Source: Effrenium voratum
Lineage: Eukaryota; Sar; Dinophyceae; Suessiales; Symbiodiniaceae
Assembly: GCA_963377175.1 (NCBI GenBank)
Contig: CAUJNA010003820.1
Span: 222,001 to 286,000 of the forward strand
Reading direction: 5' to 3'
Length of the DNA: 64,000 bases
Both the position numbers and the translations under genes were made by a program. Within the stretch, counting starts at the first letter, position 1, and each line of letters begins with the position of its first letter. A model generated the notes under the pieces. The model had not been told where the DNA came from. It ran no database searches and saw only the letters and a program-made list of their open reading frames with translations. Positions 24,201 through 36,200 of this stretch are shown here, one piece after another.

Positions 24201-27200
24201 GCGGAATCCACTAAAGTTGCATGGACTGAACTTTTCCGTCCGGAAAGCATCAAGTCCCTACAGTTTGGACGTGCGGGTGTAGTCATTGGTAGTTGTGTCC
24301 AAGATCAAACCCAATGCGTTGCGCTGATTCTATTTGCAAAGCGGTGCGACCCCAAGGCAATCTACATTTCAGTAGGGGAGAAGGGGACAAGGGTACTGGG
24401 CATGCACTGTCCAGCTTCCCTCTAATTGGTAGTTTGGATTGGTGGCTCGGAGGTTTAAGGGGTGGTTTCCAATTTACCCTGTACCAGAACCAGGTTCCAA
24501 TCCCCAAACTTGAGGAGGGAAAAGTGTTGCAAACCGAAGAGTCAAGCGCAACACTCCCTCCAAAGCTCCCAATCTCCTTTTAACTGTCCATCAAACGGTG
24601 ATGTCTAAAACCAGGCATCTGTCTCACATGCCCTTTATGGCTGTTTGCCTTCACTGCCATGTACGAACAGTGCCTTTTGAGGCGAAAGGTGTTGCGCCCG
24701 ACTCTTGAAGATGGGACTGTTGTGCAGTTCTGTCAAACCTGAATCAAGACGTGAAAGAGCGTCCCACTCGCGTGTTCCAAACTTCGGTGACTCAAAGGAC
24801 TGTCGAGGCAGCATCCCTCGAATGTTGAGCATCGTTTGAAACTGATTCACATGATGCTGGCGAAGCTTTGATGTTGGCTGGTGATGTTGGTGATGCTGGT
24901 GATGTTGGCGGCCATTATGGACCTCGTTCAACACTCAAGGGCTACATGGGCATGTTTCCCCCCTTTGTCACTCGTTTGCGCAAGGAAGGCGTATGCAGCG
25001 GCCTGTCGGGTACCCCTTGAAAGCCGTCGCCCTGAGCCAATTTCTCGCCTCTGGGTCCCCTGGCCCGATGCCAATGTTGGAGAAGCCCAGCAGCAAACCC
25101 CCAGTGATGCAGACGATCAACTTCCTGCGAGCGGAAGGGGTCCATCTCGCCTCGCAAAAATCGCCTGGCCGGTGCCTCCGCAGTCGTGAGAAAGGCGGTC
25201 TTCTCTTGTGTACAAAACCAACCTAAAAACGCCACCGTTTCGAGCGTGACACGTTCGCATTTGTGCGTTTTGCGGTGGTTGCGAAGCCACCTGCCAGGAT
25301 GCGACTAGAGAAGTGGAGGAGTTCTTTGGCCTCATGGGATTGATTACAACAAGACACGCGAGAAGGTGTGTGGAAGCAAGACAAACTGAAATCGAGGAGA
25401 GAGAGAGAGATGAGAGGGGGGGGAGGGAGGGGAGGGAGCAAGGGAGCGAGGGAGGTGAGGGAGGGAGAGAGCAAACGGGGCACCACAGGCGAGGAGGAGC
25501 AAACTGCAAAGCGCCGGCATCCAAGAAAGGCCAAGCGAGGTGGAACCAATTCCCGAGCGAGGTGGAATAAGCAAAATCAAACTGACAGAGTGCCCCGCCA
25601 TCTCTCGAGTCCTCATCATGCCCGGCTTCCTCATGGTCTTGGTGGCCTTGCAAGCGATCAAAGTGGGAGTTACCCTGCACAGACTCTTGGGCTGCTCCCA
25701 AAGGCAGCCAACAAATGAAAATCAAAACAATTCAAAACAATGAAGTTTACTTAACTCATCCAATTCAATTGCTGTTTTGGATTGGTGGTTTGCGCTGAGA
25801 GGCATGTCGTCTTGCTGGCCCCTTCTCGTTGCCCTCTCCAGACCCAGGATTCGCCTTTTGGTCGCCTGCAAAGTGAACCCCGCCTTTTTTGGGGGAGGGC
25901 GGGGGGGGGGGGGGGTCCCCAATTTAGAATCCCGCCCAAATGTGAATGAGCCTCACCCTAGAAGGTCACGCCGAAGAGAATCCAACCCCCTTGGCCTTTC
26001 TTCGGAGCGGAGCCGTTTTAAATCCAAGTCGAAAAAAGTCGAAGGCATGCCTCGACATCCGAATAGGAAGAAACGGGCATGACTCGAGCAGAAAAACTCG
26101 GCTGAATTCTGGGAGCAAGGGATACTGCTGGTTACCATAAAAATCCTGTATTTGGCAATACCACTCCTTGGGAGTCCTTAAGACAAATAGACAAGATGAA
26201 GCCGCATCTCAGCCTCCCCTCCCTCAGTGTGGCCTCCCCGGCTTCAACGACGACTTCCCCCGCGCTGTCGTTGCTCGAGGTTTGGCCCTGCGACGATTCG
26301 TTCGAGACGAACCCCGGCCCGAGCGCAAGCATCAGCCCCCGAGGCGATCCGAAAAAGGACAAGAGGTCCTTCATAAGCCCGAAAGTGGGCTCGAACAGGG
26401 CCAAGGCTCGAACAGGCCAAGCTCGAATTTGTGTTGCTTACTGTTTCTTAGTTCCAAAACTCCTTCCCTGTTCGATGCCTTGCCACAAGGTGCAATGAGA
26501 ACTTGGTTGCACAAGCCATACCCCAACCCTTCTGTTGTTCTCCTCATCGCAATGCTGTCAACATGCGCAAGGCCTGGGTTGCCGCACTGTGCCTTGTCTA
26601 CGCGGAAAAAATCAACAGCGCAGGCCTGTTTCAAAAACCCTGCTTCGAGAGGTGTACCACCCACGCCACAAAGCCCACATGCAAACAAATGGGTGTAGGT
26701 GAATTTCACATCAAGGTGGCAGAGTCCACAGACGTGGATGGCACGCCCTGCAGGCAAGGCTTACTAAGCCTATCAGGGGTTGGCTTACTAAGCCTAAGGG
26801 GTTTGGCACATCGAGTCACCTGGAGAATGCAGGAGCTGTGCCACGAATTCGCATGCACCAGCTGGCCACAGCTTAGGCCTCAAGCCGGCTGCGCTTGCGC
26901 ATCTGAGGCCGGCAGCGCCACTTGCGCATCTGAGGCCGGCAGCGCCGCTTGCGGTGGCATCTCTGGCGATGGCGCCACGTGCGCCGGCATGGCGGCGGCC
27001 AGATCCCGCTCGATCTGGGCGTAGCGGTCCGAGCCGAGGAGCACCCGAAGATCAAAGTTCGGCGGGAAAGCATCCGTCTTGCTGAGGAAGAAGAGATACT
27101 CATCCACGGCCTGGGGTCAAGAGTCTTGCCTCAAAGCAATCTCAGGGCACGACGGAATTAAGCACCGGGCCTTCAGGAAATTCACCAGCTGCTCCGCGTA

Positions 27201-30200
27201 CTCCTTCATCTTCTGCTCAAACCTCCTTCGACGAGCTCCATTGGGATCAGTCTGCTGCAACGACTTGAAAGTGGTAGAGGCCTGCCGTCGAACCGTTGCC
27301 CCTTTGAAGGACGTATTTCCCTACTTCTAAACCACAACCCCCACAGGAGAACAGGGTATATAGCCTCAACTGCATATGGTGGCCATATGAGGGCAGTGTC
27401 CTCAGCGCGAGCTGTTTCATAGCGGAAAAGCGGGAAAGGACTATTGCTGGAAGTTCATTGAATGCATGTAGTTTCGTAGTTTGTCAGATGCTACAAGAAG
27501 CTCATCATTGGCCAACCAAATCTAGAACCGGGTTTTTAATGTTCTAGCCGCGTGTGGGAACTTGACTGGAAACGCAATCAAGCCAAGCTAGAAATCTACA
27601 TACTCGAAACACGCTAGAAAGCGTGAAACTATGTTAGAATTACACGTGACATATGGCAAACATGCGCTAGACATAATCTGAATTGAGACTGGAAAGATGC
27701 CATGAACGACTCGAAGTATGCTTGACATAGTATGAGTGCAAAACAATTGGGGTGGGTCAAACTCGACTTGTGTGGGACATGGTCTTGGCTCGCTTACTAG
27801 GAAGACTGACGTCCCTGCCATGCTAAATGGAACCAAAAACTAAAACCTGCGTAACCCTAGAACTGTAGTTGGGAACGAATTGGTGGACATCGTTTACATC
27901 GGGATTTGCGCCCACCCGCTTAGGGTGCTTTAACTATTAGAACGCGTAGCCCTGCTAATTTGTAGGCCAGTTGCGTGCTTTGATTTGGGTGTTTGCTGCG
28001 TTTAAAGGGAACCAAAGAGAACCGAAGAGACACCAACGGTGTCTAAAGGGAAATTAACGGAACACCAATGGGACACCAAAGGGACACCAAAGGGACACCA
28101 AAGGGACACCAAAGGGACACCAAAGGGACACCAAAGGGACACCAAAGGGACACTAAAGGGACACCAAAAAAAACCAAAGGAAACCACTGGCTTCCCTATC
28201 AAAGACAAATCCATTTGGAAAGAAAAGCCGTGCCTCAGAGGCTGCCAGCGCAATGCCGCTCCACATAAGCTTGTGGAACTCCGCCACGCGCTTAGTCTCC
28301 TGGACTGGGGTTACTATTCCAGTCTCCAGACACCACTCCAGAACGTTTTATGATCATATAAGCTCAAGGTTCATAGCGCCCTCGCCTGTCGGAAAATGGG
28401 CTGTGCTTGTGAGTGCCCAATTGGTTCATATGTTGTGTCTTTTGAAGAAAGAGAGTTTATCATGTTTCATGTTTGGTCTTCATGAAACAGCTGTGGAGAC
28501 CCCGTCCTTGGCCAGTTGCCCTACCTTGTCCGACTGGTCCGCCACCGCCCTGCACTCCAGCGCCTGCTCCTTCCGGGGCAAGGGTCCAAGAGGGCGGTTT
28601 CATGGTACCAAAACCATCCAAGAATCAAAGGCAACCTTAGGAAGACGCACCCCAACTACACCCAAAAGGCGCCAAACATGCGACTTTCCACTCGGCCCGG
28701 GGCCGAGTGCTTTGAACAATTCGCGTTGGCTTGGCAAAGGCGCGTCACCAGCATTGACCCAAGCAAAGCCTCTTGATTTGGAAAGCGCAAACTTTCAATT
28801 AGAAAGCATGTGGCTTTGTCCGCCTCCTTCTGATGCGCTGCGTTCTTCGCCACCCTGCTGTCCGCGATAGAGGACACCATGCCGATCGCATTCTTGACGG
28901 CGAAGGCCCCGAATATCACCGAGCACCCAACCAAAACCCCGACGCCCACGGGGTTGAAACTGACTACCGCGGCTGTGAACAACCCGGTTGGGCCTGTGGT
29001 TGTGAGAAGGGGTCCCAAGTATGGAAGGCTCGCGACAGTTTGCGCTCCCAAGTAAGCAACTGTGGCGCCAACGCCAGTCGCACCAGTTCCTGCTGCGCCG
29101 CACGCGAAGGAACCAGCTCCTTGACCAACTGCCCGGCACTTGAGAGACTGGGCCTCGATCTTCTTGTTCTCTGCTTCATCTTCACAGGCCTTTTGGTCGC
29201 TCATACATCTGTCCCTGCGCGTAATATATGTCAGCTGGATATCCCGGATTTGCTGTGACACGGCGATCAAATGCTGCTGGCCTCTTTCTGCTTTATCGGC
29301 AGCTCCGGCGGCGGCATCCTTCATCTCCAAGAATATGGACTGAAGGGAAGCCGCATCTGACTGAACGTCGAGATCCTGAAGCTCCATCAGCAAGTCGCAA
29401 ATATCGCGAATGTGTCGGCGCATTGGTGCCACTTGCCGCAGAGAATTCTCTGATGCATCCAGCTTCAGCTTGACCTGAGAGCAGGGACTTGGCTGGGCAC
29501 GTGCTTTCAAGCTCCTTCTGTGGGCCATGCTGGCCATGGCCTCCTTAAGAGAAACTCATACCATCATATGACTGTGATGGCGAGAGTGAAATGCATAGGG
29601 GCTAATGACACACGGGCTTCAGCTACACAATTAAAGAACCAACATGGCCTTTGCCGCTTTGTCAAAGCGAGGTTGCGCAGTTCACAGCACCAACTGCGCG
29701 CAGAGCAACAACTGCTGGGATGGGTGACCACTGACAATAATGCGACCCTCGCCTCAGCTTGCCCCACCCCCACCCCACAAAAGAAGTGTTTTGTTCTGCT
29801 CCATATTGTGTGAACTGTTGTATACAAGATAATGTCAGAAGAGGTCCCAGAATTGCACTAAGCGCTGGGCAATGGAATCAGCAGACTCCCAATCGTTCTG
29901 AGCGCGCAAGTTGTCTTCCAGTTGTGCCAGCGCCTGTGATTGCTGCCGATCTGCATCAATGGACTGCCTGATTCTGTCACGCCCATCCGGACCGAAGAAC
30001 TGCACCTCGGGTGTTGAAAACCAGCGCATAGGAAGCAAAACGGCTTCCAAATGCGATACTGATCCTTGGGAGTGTGGGGATTTCCCATGCGTTTCTTTCG
30101 GCCGCGCTTCTGAAAGGCCACAAATTGCCTCCTTCGCCGTGCCTCTTGTTTGGGGCAACTGAGCCCGGCACCACGGCGCCGATGCTTGCCTCCACTTTGG

Positions 30201-33200
30201 CGATGGCGTCCATGTCGTCAGCCACCAACAAGTAACCGTCCGACGCCTCGCTGGGCAAAGCTAGTGAAGGCACGAGCGACGGCGACGGCGGCAGGGGCGC
30301 TGACCCGGACATGGCAAAGAGGGCAGGTTAATGCGGCAACTGCTACGGCTGTGGCAGCTGGCGGCGACCGTGAAGCTGGCGCATGTTCCCTCTGACTGAA
30401 TGCCGGCATATGACTGGCCATCCCATGCGTCCGTTCTGAAAGAATCTGCAGTCGCCACGGAGAAAGATCGTCTCCGGGGCATTGTCTCAGCACATCCGTT
30501 GACAGGAGTCCGGCGCTGGCCTCAAAAAAGACGCCTTCACAGGCCGTTTGAACTCAGGGTTCTTTGAATTCACTCTTGAAGCATCACCCCTCCGAGAAAC
30601 AACGCATATAAATGGCCTGAAAGGAAATCCTGAAACAACCCCCAAAAGGACATAAATGAGGAAAATAGAAAGATAATTTCACAGGTTGGCAGCCTTCAAC
30701 TTGGCAGGCTGGATTTTGGAAGAAACAAGGCAGGCCAATTTTGACATGATGTTGTCAGTTCAAGATCGTTGGTACCTCGCCCAGGCTGCTAGCTTCCCTC
30801 ACCCCAGCTTGTTTGGCTGAATTCTGCTTTCTGGAGCCTGATTTTGCCCCTCCTCAGACCCTGCACCCCTACCAACCAAGCGACACACCCAAACCCCCAA
30901 ACCCACCTACACTCCAACCCAACCCCAACCTTCCCCAACCCCCACACCAAACCGACCCCAAAAACCCACCGCCTCCACCTCGCTCTCATTCTCCGAGGAG
31001 TCCGAGCTCCCAGACCGGCGGAAGGCCTCAAACAAATTTCCCCGAGCCAAGCGCTGCGAGGGTCGCACATTGACGCCGTCACTTTGGGGCAACTCTGGGG
31101 CTGCGCCATCCCACAAGCGACTGAACATAGCCAGAGTCAGCTTGAGGTCAAAGGCATGGGAAGACACCATCACAGGGGGCTGGTCAACCATTCCAACAGG
31201 GAATGGTAGCTTTGCTCCTGCGAGATGAATATGGATATGTCCTCGGAATTTCTTGGACAAGAGTGGCTGGCTGCCCTTGTGCCAAGTTCACCTGGGATGC
31301 GGTTGCCTCAATGCAGCCGGTGACTGCGACTAGCCACACCTGTTTCTCTGACAAGACAAAAGGGAAAGGCAAGATGAGGCTCTAGCCTCGAGCCAGATCC
31401 AGCCCAGGGCCCCGCCAACCAACCGACGAGGAGGTTGCTTTAAAGTAGCTTAAACACAAAATCCGCCGACCCTCTGCCTCCCGTCCCAGCCTCCTGCAGA
31501 GGGGACCGGCGTGGGATGCAACTGGAAGTGATTGGAATCAATGATAGTCCCGGGACCGGTCCTGGGACTGGTCCTGGGACCCTGGTTCTGCTGTTTCAGA
31601 TTACTTGTAGTCAGGTCTGGGGCCGGTCCCGGGACCGGTCCTGGGACCGGTCCTGGGACCGGTCCTGGGCTGGTCCTGGGACCGGTCCCAGGACTGGTCC
31701 TGGGACCAGTCTGGGAAGCCGGTCCCGGGATCGAGTCCTGGTGTGACCGCTGGTACTTCAAATTGCGGTGCGACCTCAAAAAGCTCCAGAAAACTTTCCG
31801 GACTGGCGCCCAGGACACTGGACAGGGTCCCAGGTCGTCACTGATTGCGACCAGTTGAGGGGGACCAACAGCCTTGTTTCTAGGACCAGCTCAACGTGAC
31901 TTCGGCACAAGCCGGCCCGTGCGGTTGTTGACGGACGAGCTGTCATCTGTCTGACTTTTCCGTTAATCCTTGTGGTAGTAGAGGATCCCTGGATCTATTC
32001 TGCAAGAGAGTCCAATACGTCGAGTCAAACCGCGCCAGACTGGGACGGGTCCCAAGTCCCGGTCCCTGCCGGCGACCGGTCCAGGGCAACTTCGGGACGC
32101 CAACTCGAAGTGACTTGGGCGCAAGCCGGCCCAAGCGGCAATTAACGGACTAGCTGCCCTATTTCTGACTTTTCCGTTAATCCTTGTTTGTGGTCGTAGA
32201 GGATCTTCTAAGTGGTCCCTGGGTTTGCGGACGTGTTTCAGGACCGGTCCTTGTGACTTTTCCCTTAATGCGCTGAGGGTCGGCGGCAGCAGGCGGGAGC
32301 CTGGTTAATAATAGAAACAGCGGCTCGAACATCTTCAAACCGGGGGGGTTGGAACCCTGCCGCATCCAAGAGTCCGGGAATCCTGGCGGAAGTATGGGCT
32401 CAGTCCGCCAAATCCTGGGCTTAGGTTTCAGGTTTGGCTTTGAGTTTCCCGTTGGGTTTCCCTTTGGGTGTTTGTTTGGACTTCCATTTGGGGACCTCCA
32501 TTTGGGGACCAAAAGTAATTCAGCGGGCTCAGCCTCTTGGGACAGGGGACAAGGGACATTGTTGGATGAGAGGGGAAATTCTGGCTAACTAGCTCCCAAG
32601 GAGTCATAAACTGTCCAACCCCCAAAGAGGCAGCTAATGAAGGTAGAAAAGGATGCCAAACCACGCATTCGCCTTGCCCGCACCTTAGCGGGGAGGGGCG
32701 GGGTTCGCCAATCTTTTCAAGCCTTGCAACTTGAAGCGCCCGCCTGGCTCCCTGCAAATGAGATCAACCGGGGGCCTCCCGAAACAGCCGGGCTTTTTGG
32801 GCCCAATTCCAGGCTGGGACTTTCTGATTCCCCCATAAAGAATCCAAGCGCACTTTCAAAGGGACCTGAAAAGCGGCGAAGCGCCGCCAAGCGCCCTTTG
32901 GTTCGTTGCGGTTGCCATCTTTTTGCACAAAGACCAGGGGAACTACTTCCAGATGGTTCGCACAACCCAGCGGAACCACCGACTTTCTTCGTCAGGAAAT
33001 CCGGCTCACCCGCCCGCATCGACCCGCCTGGTCTTTGCGGTAGGAGAGCAAGCCCACGGTGGAGATCCCTGCAAGGGCCACCACCACGCCTCGAAAACTC
33101 TGGATGCTCCGTCGCCAAGTGGGAAATATGGAACCCCAAAACAAGCACCCACAAGAAAGCCACCCTTGAAAAAAGACAGGGAGTGAACGACAACACGAAA

Positions 33201-36200
33201 CGGACCGCCATTTCGACCCACTGGGATATGGATGCAATGCTCCAAGTCTGTATGGCTTGAACCCGCCTTCAACTGTCCCACCAGAGTCTGTCTCAAGAAT
33301 CGTTGTTTGAAATCATATCCTATCCGTTTTCCTGTGCTTTCTAAATGAAGGCACCCATCTGATTCTGGGTGAATCAATTCAACAATCGGGAGAGGGGCCC
33401 CCACAAGATTGGGGGCTCGACGGGAGGGGCCACAAGAGAGGGGAGAGGTCGCACACCAACATTCACATTGGCGGGTGTAGTTGCATTCGGCAACACAGCT
33501 GCAAGTAATGACTGAAGATAAGGTTGAATCAGCCAGGCAGGTTATCAACCTTGGGCTCGCACAAGTTCACCTGGAATAATCTGCAGAACGCCAGCCATGA
33601 CCACCCTGTGGACAAGATCCCCCCAAGCTCAAGAATGAACTTAGCATCACTGGCCGCTCGCTCGCCGGACAGTTTTGGAGCGAACCCGACGCGCCAACCC
33701 GACGCGCCTGGCACCAGCAGGGCGAGGCTGCTCTTGGGGTCCTGCAAAGTCATACGCCCAATTGTGAGCCAGGGGGGAAGAGGGCAGGGATGTTCCAAAT
33801 CGCATAAGGTTCCGCAAAGGCCTCAAACAGAACAGGACGTGTTGGACCATGAAATCGCGACGGCGGAGCTACTCAATATCTGCAAGTAGGTGCCTGAGGC
33901 ACTGATCTGATCCGTTTAAATGCCCAAAATCCGAGTTTCCCGAGCCTTGAAAATCCAATTGCATCCTAGCAGACAAATTTAGAGCCTCTCCTGGACATAG
34001 GCCACCACCGCCCCGGTGACCATGCCCAGGCCCACGCACAGCGGGAAGCCGATGGCGTTGCCCATCATGTCGATGCCTGCGCTCAGCGCCACACGTCGAA
34101 GTCTTTGGCCGGGAGAGGAAGCCCACGTCCACCCAGAACTGCCATTGGGTTTCTCGCCCCCTGGAAGAAATAAAATATGATAGATTCCCTTTAAAACCAA
34201 CCGGGGTAAATACTTAGGAGAGATTCTTAAGCAAATGGAAGAGATCCGAGAAGTTCAAGTCCTCCACCTGAAGTTCATCAGCCCCAGGGTGAGGGGGGAG
34301 TGAGGAAAGGCAACTGGCATATTGCACATGTAGGAAGGTGGAATCACCGATATTGGTGTGGTTGCAATATGTCGAGATCTAGTCTCAATGTGTGGGGGGG
34401 GTCCTCAAATTTGGGGGGGGAGCACCTGTTGGATGGGAAAGTAAGCGTTGGCAAAGACAACTGAGTCATAATCAAAAGCCGGTAATAAAATGGTCGACCC
34501 ACAACCATGTGCAGAATTAAGAAGGCGGCCGCAGCTATTTATGGTTGGGATTGTCCCTTACTAACCTTCAATTACCCGGGTTTTGATTGTGACTAAAAAA
34601 GATGAGTGCCCCAGTTTTGTCAAGCACCAAAGAAAGCGATGCCACATGCAGCTCCAGATCCAAATCCTCTCGCAGCACGGGTCTGCCCGCCGCAAGTGCT
34701 ACACTCCAAGATTCACGAAAGCTGACAAGGCTTTGGAAGACTGCGTTCCTTTTTTAGGGAAGCCACTTCCATCAGTTGTTCCGTGGTTGAGAAGAGGGTG
34801 CGCGTAGCGCGCCTTTGCAAAGAAGGATGTTGGCCATGTTCCAAACCTCAGTGCCGATGTCTGCAGAGTTGCGGCTCCACTCCGCTCGACTCAAGGGTTG
34901 CTGGACGAGCAGTGATCTGACGACTGCGCGTGGGTCAACAAAAAGAGCTTCAGTAGTCTTGGGACACACTAGTTCCAAGACCCGCTAGCCTTCTGCCCGC
35001 CAAGCGGCAATTCCTCCGAGCATGCTCCACAAATAGCCTCAGACAACCATGCCTGTGCGGCGTGACTGTAAAGACGCTTACCTGCGGGATTAAAACGGTC
35101 CTCCCGGGAACCCTTGTTCGCGGTTGAGAGGTTTGATAGCCAGTCTCCGAAACAACTGAATTCAGCCATGGCATGCAATGACACCTCCAAAAAATAACAC
35201 AGCCACGTTGACTATTACTTCTACAATAGGGAGGACTCTCCTTTTGATGGCATCTGCTTTGAAAGAGATGGGCAAACCATGGCCATCCACCTCGGCGCAT
35301 GTATGCCTTTTTGGGGATGTGTTTTCCAGCAAAAAACTGCCCCTCCTTGCCCTGAGCGCAGGGCAGTCCGCGCTGTGGTTGGCGCCTGCAAAAGCGAGCG
35401 CACAATTCGAAAGACCGTCAACGCGAGCATGCTCAGCAAAGCCCCTGTTTGGCTCCTTCGGCCTTTCTGCGGGTGTGGTTTGAAGGAAGCCACTGGAAAC
35501 CAAACAAAGACAACCAAAGCAAGAAGCAACAAAAACGCTGACAAGAACATCCAAAAGCAAGCACGACAAAAAAGGAAGACGAAACCTCCGAAGGGGTCCC
35601 ACGAAAAACTGGGTTCGCCCCAAACCACCAGCCCCTCGCAATCTCTCGCCTGAGATCTCGTCGATGAAGCCGGTGTGGAAGCCGTAGTACTCCCCGCCGG
35701 AGCCGAGGGACCCACCGAGCAGCCCCACCGTAAACCCCGTGGCCAGGAAGGACAGCGTGAAGTCCACGTAGTAGAGCCTCTCCAACACGTGTTGCTCTTT
35801 TCTTTTCCCCTCCCTCCCCCCCACCAAACGGTGTGAGAAAAAAAAAGGACCATCCGAGACGAAGGCCCCAGCTGTTTGAACAGTCAGCCCAATGTTTTGG
35901 TTCGATGTGTTTTGTTCCCCCCCACCAAGTGGTGTGGAAAAACAAAACCGCTTGGGGAGTTGACATTGTGTGCCAAAAGAAACACCTGCGACGAAAGCAC
36001 CAGTTTGAAGAGTCAGCCCAATATGTTGCTTTGGATAACCTCCTTTAGGTTTCCCTGGGTGCGATCCAAATCTGCTTGCGACCACTTCGGCCCGCAGCTT
36101 CACCTTCTCACTCCATCCCTGGGACGCTTGGCCCGTGGCTTGCCCCTGAATCAATCCTCCACAAAAGTATCAAGCTTGGGAAAGCATGATAATCTGCCAA

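Noticed and set aside
35162..36154. 330-codon minus-strand frame
   Set aside because: Contains the true exon 35650-35779 of gene T but reads through both splice sites into intron sequence.
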